DNA of 64,000 nucleotides from Argyresthia goedartella (taxonomy: Eukaryota; Arthropoda; Insecta; Lepidoptera; Argyresthiidae), in assembly GCA_949825045.1 (NCBI GenBank), contig OX463810.1:39938201-40002200 (forward strand). The letters run 5' to 3'. Positions within the stretch are counted from its first letter, which is position 1, and every line of letters begins with the position of its first letter. Below are positions 25,401-34,588 of the stretch, in pieces. The notes beneath the pieces were generated by a model, which was not told the DNA's origin, searched no databases, and worked only from the letters and a program-made list of their open reading frames with translations. Both the position numbers and the translations under genes were made by a program.

Positions 25401-28400
25401 TTACTTATATTTTTTTTAAGTACATTTTTTTCATTTGGATAAGCAAATATATTGTCTATACAATTTGCTGAGGTTTCAGTTTTTCGAGTAGGTTCCATGA
25501 AAAGTGGCTTTAAGTTGTGAGAATTAAATAAGTTAGTTAGTCTCGATCTAAGGGAGTAAGATTCTAATAAATTTACATTGAAGTCTCAACATATCATAAG
25601 AGTTTTATTAGATTTTGATACTTTAAATAATATGTCATCCATGACTTTTTCAAAAACATCAAATGATCCTGATGGTGGGCTGTAAACGCTTATTACAATT
25701 ATGCGCTCCAATTCAACACATGCTACTTCAATGTGGCTTTCAACTGATAAACATACTATGTCATTACGATTTTTGAACTTTATGTGTTTATTTAGAAATA
25801 TTAGAGAGCCTCCACGAACAGCATGTGATCTGCAAAAAGAACTACCAACCTGGTGGTTACTGAAATTGAACATGAGCTCATGGCTTTTTAGCCAATGTTC
25901 TGTTAGAAATATTAAAAGAGTTCATGTACAATTCCAACTATAATAATTTACTGCTAATACCTTGAATATTTTGGTGGACCAGATTAGTAAATTTTTCATT
26001 TATTTTACAATATTGAATTTTTCTGTTTTTATTATGTACTTTATTAATATTATTTGACGGGCTAGAGACTTCCTCTATTGTCGTTGTATCTAATTTAAAT
26101 GACTTGGAAAAGCTTCCAAGGTTTTGTTTGAAACATCAGTATAATGCTCAATAGAGGCATTATGTGTAGCCAAATTTTTGGCTGTTATATTAAAATAATA
26201 GGACAGCGAATTTGTTACTTGTCTTCTATAATAACTAGGAAGGTAATATTTACCTTTAGTCAAATAATATTTATTTCTACTAACAAAATTGTTAGTATCC
26301 ATTACATGTATATTATTATTGCATGATATAGTATGCAAGGTCATATTCAGCTTATATCTAAGGTTGTTTTCTGATTGTGGCAGGCTGTCGCTGTAAGGGA
26401 ATGTGAACATAACAATTTGTTTTAGTTTTAAAGAACAGAGCTTGTCTAAATATTTAATTAAGTCAGACTTGTTCACATTACCCCTATTACCGAGGCATAT
26501 GATTAAATAACAGGCATCACTATATGTAACATTATCTATTTTTGCATAATATCATGCAGATTACAGTTGGGTAAACAATTATTTATTACCGTATGCTCCA
26601 TATACATATTTAATAATTGGCCCACATTTTTCATGTATGCCCAAGTTCATCACTGTACATAATTGTTTTTATACCTGGATATGAAGTGCTAACATCCAGA
26701 AGGGAAGTAGCTGACGGAGCACAGTCCGGCACACAACAGCAGCTCTCCAATATTTTAGTTTCTAGGCTAACCTGGCTACTGAGAACTGCATCCATAGCTA
26801 GATTCAGTTCCCTGGTTTCCGCTCTGGTTTTGTCATAGAGGCTAATGTAGTGCCCCAGGGAGCGCTCTGCCTGGTCAAGTTTGCATCTTAGCTCATGCAT
26901 GTTGTCCTCATAGCTAATCTGATTATAATTAAGCTGAGCAGTACACAGCTCCAGTTTATCTAAAACCCTTCTTTTATTATGAAGCTTTGCCACAACCTTT
27001 TTTTGTTTTTTAGCATATTTTTGTTTTTTTTTAGAAACTTATTAATTTTGACATATTTTCTTAACTTATTTTTACTTAGTTTCAATTTGTATGTGCTGTC
27101 CCTGCTGCTGGCTGCCACATTACACACTGAGTCATCCTTAGTAAGGTCAATAGTCATAGTGGGCAAGCTACAGCTCGCAACAGAGACATGGCCCAAGGAA
27201 GTATTTACTGCTACCAATTCATCAAATAAGCTCTGCGTGGTCACTGTGGCAGAGCTAATAGCCGTTTCTTCCAGCTGTGTGATATGTTGGTGGGCATCAC
27301 ACAGTTCCTTCTCCAGGATTGAAGTTCTGTGCAGGACGGACTCAAACTCAGTGCCACAGTGCTCATCAAACCCATCTATTATTAGTTGCAGCCTATCCCG
27401 TTCCTCAGTAATAGAAATATTAATGGAATGTAGCGCGGACAGTTCCCTCTTTAATTTTTGATTGTTTTCTAAGGTTTCCAAGATAGTTTTTTCATTTTCA
27501 TCTCTTTCTGCTTCTAATTGTTCCACCTGTCCCTTTGCTTGCTTTAATTCCTGCAAAACCAGTTGGAGTCTGGACTCCGCTTGGCGAGACAAAGCATTGC
27601 GAGTCATCATTATGATTAGAAATGTGAAAACAAAGACAAAAAAATACTCGCTATGTTGCAAGGGAAAGGCAAGACAATGTCAGTTGAACACAGTGTCAAG
27701 ACAGTTTGAATCGTCCTTTGGTCTGTTGGCCCGTGATCGATTATTTTATCACAAATATAATTCTGACCACGTTTATCACTGGGACACTATTAATTGACTT
27801 AACAAACACTAAACACTAACACTATATTCACAAATAGACGAATTTAAACAATTATTTAGTTAAAATACAGCACAGCTGTTTTTGACGTGTAGCCTCGGGT
27901 CTACTGCGAGTATCATCATCATCTAACAAAGCCTACTAGTGTTGTCTATTCCATAACAATTTCGCCCTTATGAATCAGACCATATCCTATTTCCAGGTGA
28001 CGTTCAACAAGCGCAAGTTCGGCGTAATGAAGAAGGCATATGAGCTGAGCGTGCTTTGTGACTGCGAGATCGCTCTCATCATATTCAGCTCCAACAACAA
28101 ACTATACCAGTATGCTAGCACTGACATGGATAAGGTTAGTTTCTAATGCTGCTATTAGTATCTGTTTTTTGGATTTCTATAACGCATTGTGGTTTCTAAG
28201 TTGGGCACACACAGCTCGTGGCTTACTATTCAAAGTTCTGCCTATGTACTCGTGTTGGGATATATTTTACTTCCCTAGAATTAGGAATATTTTAGTATCA
28301 TTTCTAAATATGTGTGGTTATCTCTCTTTCAGGTCTTACTTAAATACACGGAATACAATGAGCCGCACGAGTCACTGACGAACCGGAACATCATCGAGGT

Positions 28401-31400
28401 ACATTAAGTACGGCGTCATCTGTGTGCCAGTGTTCGCGATGCAATGTCCATGCAAAATTGACAACCCTAACTGCGTGCTTCTGTACTCACAAACCGATAT
28501 ATATTGCATTCCTAGACTTCCTTGTACCTGTCTTACTAAATATAGCCCCCAAAAGTTGACTTCCCTGAAAAATGTAATCTCCCGTAAGAATCCCGTAAAA
28601 ATATCAAACTTTGTAAAAATGCTGTCATTAAGATGAATAGGGCGCGTAGTCACCTTAACCAATAAACACGTCCAGCCCAGAGCATGCAAAATATATTTCC
28701 TGTTAGATTACAGAGATATGAACTACGAACGCCAGACACCCCCTTTAATACTAACAGTTTACAACAAACCCCAAATATTTATGTTATTTTTTCCTTGTAC
28801 AGCATGCGTTTTCTGTAAACAACTTTTTCTGTGTTTATTTAAATTAACCGAACGAGACTACCTGATGCCTCGAAAAGGGTGAAGTCAGTGTTGCATCATT
28901 GCATTCGACACAACACACAAATGTACGCTAATAAGTTTCACGTATTTTTTGTATTAAGAATTTCTTCTTTCACTTGTAGTTTGACGCGATGTGAATTAGA
29001 GCACCTTATTCTTTTAAACCTTCAACCTCGCATCACAAATGCACATCAGCATAGTAGTTCCAAATAAAAGAAAAAGGTGTTCCAGCTTCAAATGATATAT
29101 AAGAAAATGCATGACTAAAACCCGTCCGGTAGTTATACATTTGGCCCATCAAGCCACCTGAGCTGGGTTCGCTGACACTTACAGGCACTAACGAAGAAAG
29201 AGCATAAGAACGGAGTGATGTCACCTGACAGCCCTGAAGCCGAGCCCGAATACAACCTGACCCCCCGCACCGAAGCCAAGTACTCGAAGATTGATGAAGA
29301 ATTCCAGATGATGATGCAGAGGAACCAGTTGAACGGGAGCAGAGTGGGAGTTGGCGTGACGGGGAGTAACTACAATCTACCAGTGAGCGTTCCGGTGGGG
29401 AGTTATGATCAGTCCTTGCTACAAGCTAGTCCACAAATGCACACCTCTATCAGTCCACGGCCTTCGTCTTCGGAAACCGATTCAGGTGAAAATTGCTAAC
29501 TTTCTTGACTTATTATTTTTTAATTACCTTCTGAGCTGGAATACTAAATCAAATATGTTTTGAGATTCCTTAGTGGACTCCAACCGAATGAAACATGGAT
29601 TTTTAATGATAACTCTTAATTTATCCATTAAACTTGCCATATTTTTGGTGAGCATCAGAATTTCACGTTAAACCTTCGTCTAAATTCTGAACATTTAAAA
29701 ATATAAGTGTTATCTCTACAACTTTGTCAACATTTTCAGTATACCCCAGCGGTGGAATGCTCGAGATGTCCAACGGCTACCCCGGGTCAGCCTCCCCCCT
29801 CGGGGCGGGCTGCACCCCCTCCCCATCTCCCGGACCCGCGCCTTCCCCCCACCGCCACCACAAGCATCATGCACCGCCGCCGCACCACTCCCCGCGGCAT
29901 AACAACCTGCGCGTGGTCATACCGAGCTCGATGCCACCGCCACAGGACGACCTATCTTATACTGGGGAGGTTGGTTCTAGCTTATTTCCTCTAACAAACA
30001 ATTGACGATCTTGATTTTTTTTAATATCGGGTCTTATTATTATATTATTTCAAGAAGTTCAGTAGTACTAATAGACTGCGCGAGAGAGAACTGCAGATTT
30101 GTACAGTTTTTAAATTAATTGCAAAGTTAATTATGGTGTAGTGTAGAGCAATGGACTGCTGTAAAAATTCGTAAAATATTCTACTTCCCAATTCACAGTT
30201 CGAACATGATCTCAAAATCAAGCGCGTTTATGTCACGCTGCACCAACCAGGAGTTTCCTACACGTAGTAGATTTGGTACAAAATTCATTTACTTATCTCC
30301 ATATTTTATGTTATTTCAGACACCACTAGGCTATACAGGCTTCGGGCCGCAAGACTTCAGCATGAGCTCAGACATGGGCATAGGACTGACATGGGGTGCC
30401 CATCAACTGCAGACACTACAGCAACACAACAGGTACATGTCTGTATTACCTCTCATTTACTTAACTTACTTAGGCTTACATAGTGCTTACGATGTGTGCT
30501 TGAAATACTCATTACTTCATATTAATAGAACTAATTTAAGTGACGGCACTTCAGTAATATGAATACCTACTATGATTTCCAAACAAAAGGAGGTGCGGGA
30601 TACATCGCCTACATTTTCCGGATTAAAACCAATATACAAATTACCACTTGACTTTAGTATTTAATCTGGATTTGCTATTTTTTTAAATCAACAAAATCAA
30701 AAACTGTAACCCCGCCGAGACAGTGTAACACTGCCGTGACCAGGATTCGAACCTGGGTTACTACGGCCACAACGTAGGGTCCTAACCACTAGACGATCAC
30801 GGCTACCGGGGCTGGTGAAAGATGGTGCAAAAATACCCACCGCTTTACTAAAGATTACATAAGCTGACAACGAAAGCGCAGCAAAAACTGATAGCAACGT
30901 GATTCGTGATCCAGTTTTGATACAAGTTGATACAAGGTAACCGAATGGTAAATTGAAATCTATCAAAATAAGAACGGCAGATTCAAAAGACTACGTGACA
31001 AATAGGAAGATTGAACACCTGTTCCGCATGAACGCTGAATGATTAGCCAAAAAACTTGTGATCGAATAGTTTTGTGTAAGCAAACCTTGACAAACACTAG
31101 GCGTTTTAATTGATTAATTAGATCTACTACCGGTTTTACTTGAAAATTTTAACATAGACTTCAACCAATTACCAGTTCTCAGATGCATCTAAAACTAATT
31201 TATACAGAATTTGCAATCAACGTTAATCAACTAACTTGTCCTGACTACTAAAAGTTAATGAAATGCAAAAAAGCTAGTTTTGACTAGATATATGGTTATT
31301 CTATCTACTGGTATTCACTTAAAAAAATATATAGCCCCGCCGCAACAGTGTAACACTGCCGTGACCAGGATTCGAACCTGGGTTACTACGGCCACAACGT

Positions 31401-33250
31401 AGGGTCCTAACCACTAGACGATCACGGCTACCGGGGCTGTTGGATAGTCCAACAAATATTGTGGACAATTGCCAAAATGTTGCGACACTTTCACTGCCAA
31501 ACTCGTTCTGATCTGCTCCATTGCCCTTGAATGAGAAATGTTTATCATGTCTTTCGATGTTTCGTGTCTAGATGGCGTTGGCACCAAACATTTCAGGAAT
31601 AGTAACCAAGGGAAGAAGTTATCCTATAACACTTACGGTTTAATCAAAGCGCTTGAGTTGAAATTGCATTACAATTTAAAAGATGACGAGTTTGGAAACA
31701 CAATCTAGGGTAAAAGGATCATCTTAGATCTTGGAAATCTTTACAAACAATTTCTGAATGGTGAGTAGTTTAAGGTTAATGTTGATTCCATCGTCATCCT
31801 GGATGAATAAAAGAAAAAAAATGTAGCCCCGCCGCCACAGTGTATCACTGCCGTGACCAGGATTCGAACCTGGGTTACTACGGCCACAACGTAGGGTCCT
31901 AACCACTAGACGATCACGGCTATCGGGGCTGATGATTTTATGCTCGAATCGAACAACTGCATTTGCAGCGGCCTTCTGTCAAGACCAAAAATGGTGGTCT
32001 ACCCTACCCCCCGCACCCAAGAACAGTAAGAACTCTTGAGGGGTACCATAGTTTGGTAGCAAAGTCGTAGTTACCGCGGTGGTAACTGGAGCACTTTCAC
32101 TCTCGGTGTTGTTACGCACGAGCGCCGCCGGCTACGATAATAATTATAACATTCAGAAGCCTCGCTGACACGGAATTAACTTATTCACCTCGTATTTACT
32201 ATAACTAACATATTGAACAACTGTGTATGTTTGGTAGAGTCATCGACATAAGTCACATTACATTCCCAAAAATCTTTTCGATTACCTACCATGACGCTTT
32301 TAATCAAATGGGTACCTACTTACTACGCCTAAACAAAGCATATAACTTTTGTATTTTCCTCTTTTGTATTGCATTGATTGTAATTAACTCGGAAACCTTA
32401 TTAAACTCAATTTGCTGAAAACCAATGCCTAGATCCAAAAACTAAATGATGCATTTTTTGCAAGCATTTCGAGACATTTTCATGCTCTTAAGCATTTTGA
32501 CATATCAAAACAATCAGCGATGAATCTTTCTCTCACGACTTAGAGACCATCGTGGATCTTAGTGTCCGTAAAATCATTATGATTATTCTGGATGCTACGT
32601 TGTTTATGGTCTTAAATATGGTTTTCGTCGTCCACAGCAGCAGCCTGCCTGTGCTGGGCGGAGGAGGGACGCCGCCTCCCGCCTCCTCTTCGCCGAACAG
32701 CGTGAAGATCAAAGCAGAGCCGGTGTCGCCACCACGCGCGCCGGATCACATGCATAGAGCGCTCCCGCCTGCGCCCGCGCCACAACCTGCGCATTTGGGC
32801 GTCATTGATAGCGAGGGATATAGGGGTGATTACATTGTCATGTCCAGTCCAATATAGGGTATTAGAGGCCAAGTTTTGCCCACGTTTAGTCAATAATTCA
32901 ACTCAGGGTTTCCTCACGATTCCTACACCGTTAAAGCATTTATGCTACATTAATAGTCCTTCGGAGGGAAAACAAGACTTCTTGTCAAATGTCAACGTAA
33001 TGAAAGAGTCAGAAAAAATCACAAATGAGTTAAACTCACTTTTCAAAACTTAAGCACGAACCACCAAGACTGGCCAAATATCCGGATTGTTAAATTACAT
33101 TACTACAACTATCGCTTCATTCTTCCAGGTTCAGTAACGTCAAGCATGGGTTCACCTGCAGGTCAAGACATGAGGCATTCATCTGCCGTCCCATTAGACT
33201 ACGAGCAGCCTCATTCAAAACGGCCGCGGGTGGAAGGCTGGGCCACATAG
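19438..33250 (+). CDS. Mef2: Myocyte enhancer factor 2, MADS-box transcription factor (8 coding exons)
   Basis: Nuclear transcription factor that binds YTAWWWWTAR sites and drives muscle differentiation and other programmes in insects. Coding exons: 19520-19573, 27997-28134, 28333-28398, 29185-29485, 29740-29969, 30320-30432, 32638-32825 and 33129-33250. All introns are GT-AG, all phases match, and the sum is 1212 nt (403 residues plus stop). Residues 1-57 are the MADS box (start [18 protein letters not shown]; '[20 protein letters not shown]'), 58-86 the MEF2 domain ('[19 protein letters not shown]'), then a Ser/Pro/His-rich activation region with '[11 protein letters not shown]', '[13 protein letters not shown]' and '[11 protein letters not shown]', ending '[12 protein letters not shown]'. 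The ATG lies in a good context (GCCACCATGG). The upstream acceptor at 19437 suggests a 5' UTR exon part from 19438. The span includes introns full of repeats and tRNA genes. Confidence 0.95.
19520..19573 (+). CDS. Mef2: Mef2 coding exon 1 (residues 1-18)
   Basis: Encodes [18 protein letters not shown], the invariant start of the MEF2 MADS box; donor GTGAGT at 19574. It ends in phase 0 at the usual MADS-box intron position after Gln18. Confidence 0.95.
19574..20700 (+). other. Mef2 intron 1, part without recognised elements
   Basis: No gene seen. A GC-richer piece at 19975-20160 has two overlapping open frames without known motifs. Confidence 0.5.
20701..22130 (+). pseudogene. Broken LINE RT, element 3, interrupted by another insertion
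   Basis: Sense to Mef2 in intron 1. The first part (20715-21086) reads '[20 protein letters not shown]' and '[12 protein letters not shown]' up to 'NNLILNPK'; the rest resumes at 21506 with '[15 protein letters not shown]', then degenerate copies of '[14 protein letters not shown]' and '[12 protein letters not shown]', with stops and shifts. The 5' half is absent. Same family as the LINEs at 13-15 and 23-28 kb. Confidence 0.85.
21087..21501 (+). mobile_element. LINE 3'-end insertion with (ATTTC)n tail
   Basis: About 415 bp that split the RT of element 3 between the codons for 'NPK' and the following Lys. The insert ends in five copies of CATTT/ATTTC (21479-21500), preceded by AAAATAAACAT, and has CAAG at both junctions (21083-21086 and 21502-21505). 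It is probably a 3' UTR fragment of another LINE; no coding sequence is left. Confidence 0.7.
22135..22950. other. Mef2 intron 1 between two LINEs, nothing recognised
   Basis: AT-rich, no ORF with content, no tRNA or SINE head seen. Confidence 0.4.
23160..25236 (-). pseudogene. LINE element 2 ORF2, RT part
   Basis: Open from 25236 to 23422. It holds '[20 protein letters not shown]', '[15 protein letters not shown]', '[16 protein letters not shown]', '[19 protein letters not shown]', catalytic '[10 protein letters not shown]', then '[16 protein letters not shown]' and '[17 protein letters not shown]'. At about 23470 the frame shifts and continues as '[19 protein letters not shown]' to 23238; a further shift precedes the last block '[17 protein letters not shown]', visible near 23160-23220. 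The catalytic core itself is intact. Confidence 0.88.
25145..25873 (-). pseudogene. LINE element 2 ORF2, APE-type endonuclease part
   Basis: The frame 25873-25586 encodes '[14 protein letters not shown]', '[18 protein letters not shown]' and ends '...LMIC-stop', where the stop TGA (25588-25586) sits at the Gly of the expected 'GDFN' motif; 'DFNV' follows in the same frame. That is a single G-to-T change. The frame goes on through '[19 protein letters not shown]' (the C-terminal endonuclease 'SxIDxI' block) and 'SDHLGQYI', then shifts in a run of ten A near 25211-25220, where the RT frame takes over. Confidence 0.8.
26090..27661 (-). pseudogene. LINE element 2 ORF1: coiled coil plus SGNH-like domain
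   Basis: Three frames together make one ORF1. 27661-26960 is rich in heptads ('[20 protein letters not shown]') and ends in a Lys-rich stretch. 26993-26631 continues with '[18 protein letters not shown]' and reaches 'YSDELGHT'. 26476-26090 continues after an upstream '[15 protein letters not shown]' with '[18 protein letters not shown]'. The order (coiled coil, a GDS-like block near YSDELGH, then a GNRG block) fits the SGNH/esterase ORF1 known from CR1-related LINEs. Whether the catalytic residues survive is unclear. The host does not use it, as far as can be seen. Confidence 0.65.
27997..28134 (+). CDS. Mef2: Mef2 coding exon 2 (residues 19-64)
   Basis: Rest of the MADS box ('[20 protein letters not shown]', '[20 protein letters not shown]') and the start of the MEF2 domain. 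Acceptor TTTCCAG at 27990-27996, donor GTTAGT. The 5' end of an antisense LINE lies about 105 bp upstream. Confidence 0.96.
28333..28398 (+). CDS. Mef2: Mef2 coding exon 3 (residues 65-86)
   Basis: MEF2 domain '[20 protein letters not shown]' plus IE. Acceptor CTCTCTTTCAG, donor GTACAT, both in phase 0. Confidence 0.95.
28399..29184 (+). other. Mef2 intron 3, nothing else recognised
   Basis: No repeat or ORF with known content. The frame at 28372-28689 on the other strand has no domain. Confidence 0.5.
29185..29485 (+). CDS. Mef2: Mef2 coding exon 4 (residues 87-187)
   Basis: '[20 protein letters not shown]', '[20 protein letters not shown]', then '[20 protein letters not shown]' and '[11 protein letters not shown]', the order found in insect MEF2. 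Donor GTGAAA leaves phase 1. Confidence 0.95.
29740..29969 (+). CDS. Mef2: Mef2 coding exon 5 (residues 187-263)
   Basis: Encodes '[16 protein letters not shown]', a His/Pro-rich stretch ([13 protein letters not shown]) and '[16 protein letters not shown]'. The exon is clearly GC-rich against AT-rich introns. Donor GTTGGT is atypical but keeps phase 0 into exon 6. Confidence 0.88.
30320..30432 (+). CDS. Mef2: Mef2 coding exon 6 (residues 264-301)
   Basis: '[20 protein letters not shown]' and '[15 protein letters not shown]', similar to the 'FGAQDFS...' segment of insect MEF2. Acceptor TTATTTCAG, donor GTACAT, phase 2. Confidence 0.9.
30732..30803 (-). tRNA. tRNA-His (GTG), copy 1
   Basis: 72 nt on the - strand. 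Acceptor GCCGTGA pairs with TCACGGC plus discriminator A. The anticodon stem CTACG/CGTAG holds loop TTGTGGC with anticodon GTG. The T arm CCAGG/CCTGG holds loop TTCGAAT, a perfect B box. The conserved flanks extend the unit to about 30710-30813, with CCCCG and CGGGG outside the acceptor. There is no encoded G at -1 (the upstream base is A), as normal in eukaryotes, where it is added later. The gene is antisense within Mef2 intron 6. Confidence 0.95.
31357..31428 (-). tRNA. tRNA-His (GTG), copy 2
   Basis: Identical to the tRNA at 30732-30803 over all 72 positions. Flanks from 31333 (AGCCCCGCCG) to 31438 (CGGGGCT) are conserved too. It lies 625 bp from copy 1. Confidence 0.95.
31849..31920 (-). 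tRNA. tRNA-His (GTG), copy 3
   Basis: Identical 72-nt body. Flanks 31825-31930 are conserved, with single changes (GTATCACTG for GTAACACTG; CTATCGGGG for CTACCGGGG). It lies 492 bp from copy 2. Confidence 0.95.
32638..32825 (+). CDS. Mef2: Mef2 coding exon 7 (residues 301-364)
   Basis: '[20 protein letters not shown]', '[14 protein letters not shown]' (sumoylation-type KAEP context known in MEF2) and '[10 protein letters not shown]'. The donor GTGATT at 32826 is weak but is the site giving phase 1 into exon 8. Read-through instead adds 'DYIVMSSPI' and a stop at about 32858. Confidence 0.85.
33129..33250 (+). CDS. Mef2: Mef2 coding exon 8 (residues 364-403, stop)
   Basis: '[20 protein letters not shown]' and the conserved C-terminus '[17 protein letters not shown]' with stop TAG. 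Basic 'SKRPR' resembles the C-terminal nuclear localisation signal of MEF2 proteins. Acceptor TTCTTCCAG. Confidence 0.95.
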
Positions 33251-34304
33251 CTGTGCCCTGAGGCCTTTGGACCTTACCCATATCCAAGGCCAATTCACCC
33301 GCACTGCTAAACCTGGCTCAGGAAAAGGCCAAATTGCCTCAGGTTCTAAGGCCAAGTGACTGCTATACCCAAGAGCTTCGGCCCGAACCGTCCACCTTCA
33401 CGGGCAGTCGCTGGCCTCCCACTGGCCTCTCACTTCATTGGTGCTGGTTTTGAAATTATGACAGTGATTGAAACTAGTTCCGGAGGTGCTTCACAATTTC
33501 CGATCGATGGCACGGTGTAGAAACAACGGGGCATTCGAGTTGACAAACCAAGTCTCCCAAAATCCTTTAGGAGTTTTCAGAATATACGTGAATTCTTCTG
33601 AAATCAGTGTTTATAATAATTGAATGTTCACTAACCCTTCATACGTAAATTAATTAGCGTTATACTACACACTTGCAAGTACACTTCAAATAAAATTAGG
33701 TATTAAAGTAAGCTTTCTACGTTTGCGTAGATTACAATGTTTGTCCGTTAATTAATAGTTGCAATCCTGCTGATCAATGTTGAACTATAGTACGTAAATA
33801 TAGAGTCCAAATTCCCCTGTATATAGATCAAGATAAATGTGCAAATCCGTGCCATTGTAATGTTTCGCTTAAACTTTAGTCAATTTCAGAACAATGACGA
33901 TTCACTTAAATAATAACAAGTCAAGATTAAAAAATAAGTACACTTATTCAGTGATAACCACTTAGCTGCCAGGCCGGGTAGTGCGTACGGAATAGACATT
34001 TTCAGGAGTGTGTATGTGCGTTTGAAACTTAAAAGCGACTGTTGACTTTTGTGTTAGTGTTTTAAAAAAGTTTTTGTGCCATTTTAAAATAATATTAATA
34101 GTGTGACATCCGAACTTAGAATCTTGTAAATTAAAGTAAGCTATTTAATGTCATCACAGGAGATATTAAATTATATATTGTACAATCAACTATTATGTAT
34201 TGACAAATTTATACATGAAAATCAATATAATATTTACAGATATGTATACACGTCCCGTTAGGTACGAACGTTATGTAATTAGGTAATGTAAGCTAGATAT
34301 GAGC

Positions 34305-34588
34305 ATACCGGGTGTAACAGAAATTTTAGTAAAATTTCATAGAATTATTATAATATACATAAGGAAAAACCTTTACTATGTAACTGTTTGTCTTTTTACT
34401 CTTTACTACGAAATTGATCAGACCAACATTACTTTTATGCCAATTTTGTGTCCAACGTCCTACTATTACCACGAAAAGAAAAAGAAAGTTACTATGTACA
34501 AATCATAATGTACTTGTAATAAATTTAACTCATTGTGTTTCTAATAATCCCTTAAAAACTAACGACACATTTCTGTTACATCCTGTAT
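34305..34588. mobile_element. MITE with GTGTAACAGAAAT ends
   Basis: The ends ATACCGGGTGTAACAGAAAT and, on the other strand, ATACAGGATGTAACAGAAAT are inverted repeats matching at 18 of 20 positions, 284 bp apart. They match the ends of the element at 17509-17690. The inside is AT-rich and noncoding. Confidence 0.65.

Larger units (their letters stand above)
22951..27890 (-). mobile_element. Almost full-length LINE (CR1/Daphne-like), element 2
   Basis: About 4.9 kb antisense within Mef2 intron 1. From its 5' end: UTR (27890-27662), ORF1 with coiled coil and an SGNH-like region (27661-26090), ORF2 with endonuclease (about 25900-25150) and RT (25236-23470), a C-terminal part ending near 23160, a 3' UTR, and a tail of repeated ATTTGA (22951-22976). 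Several frameshifts and one nonsense codon make it inactive. The 5' edge is approximate. Confidence 0.85.
30433..32637 (+). other. Mef2 intron 6 with three antisense tRNA genes
   Basis: Outside the three tRNA-His units, the intron shows no ORF or repeat I recognise. The frame at 32227-32418 lacks any known motif. Confidence 0.6.
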
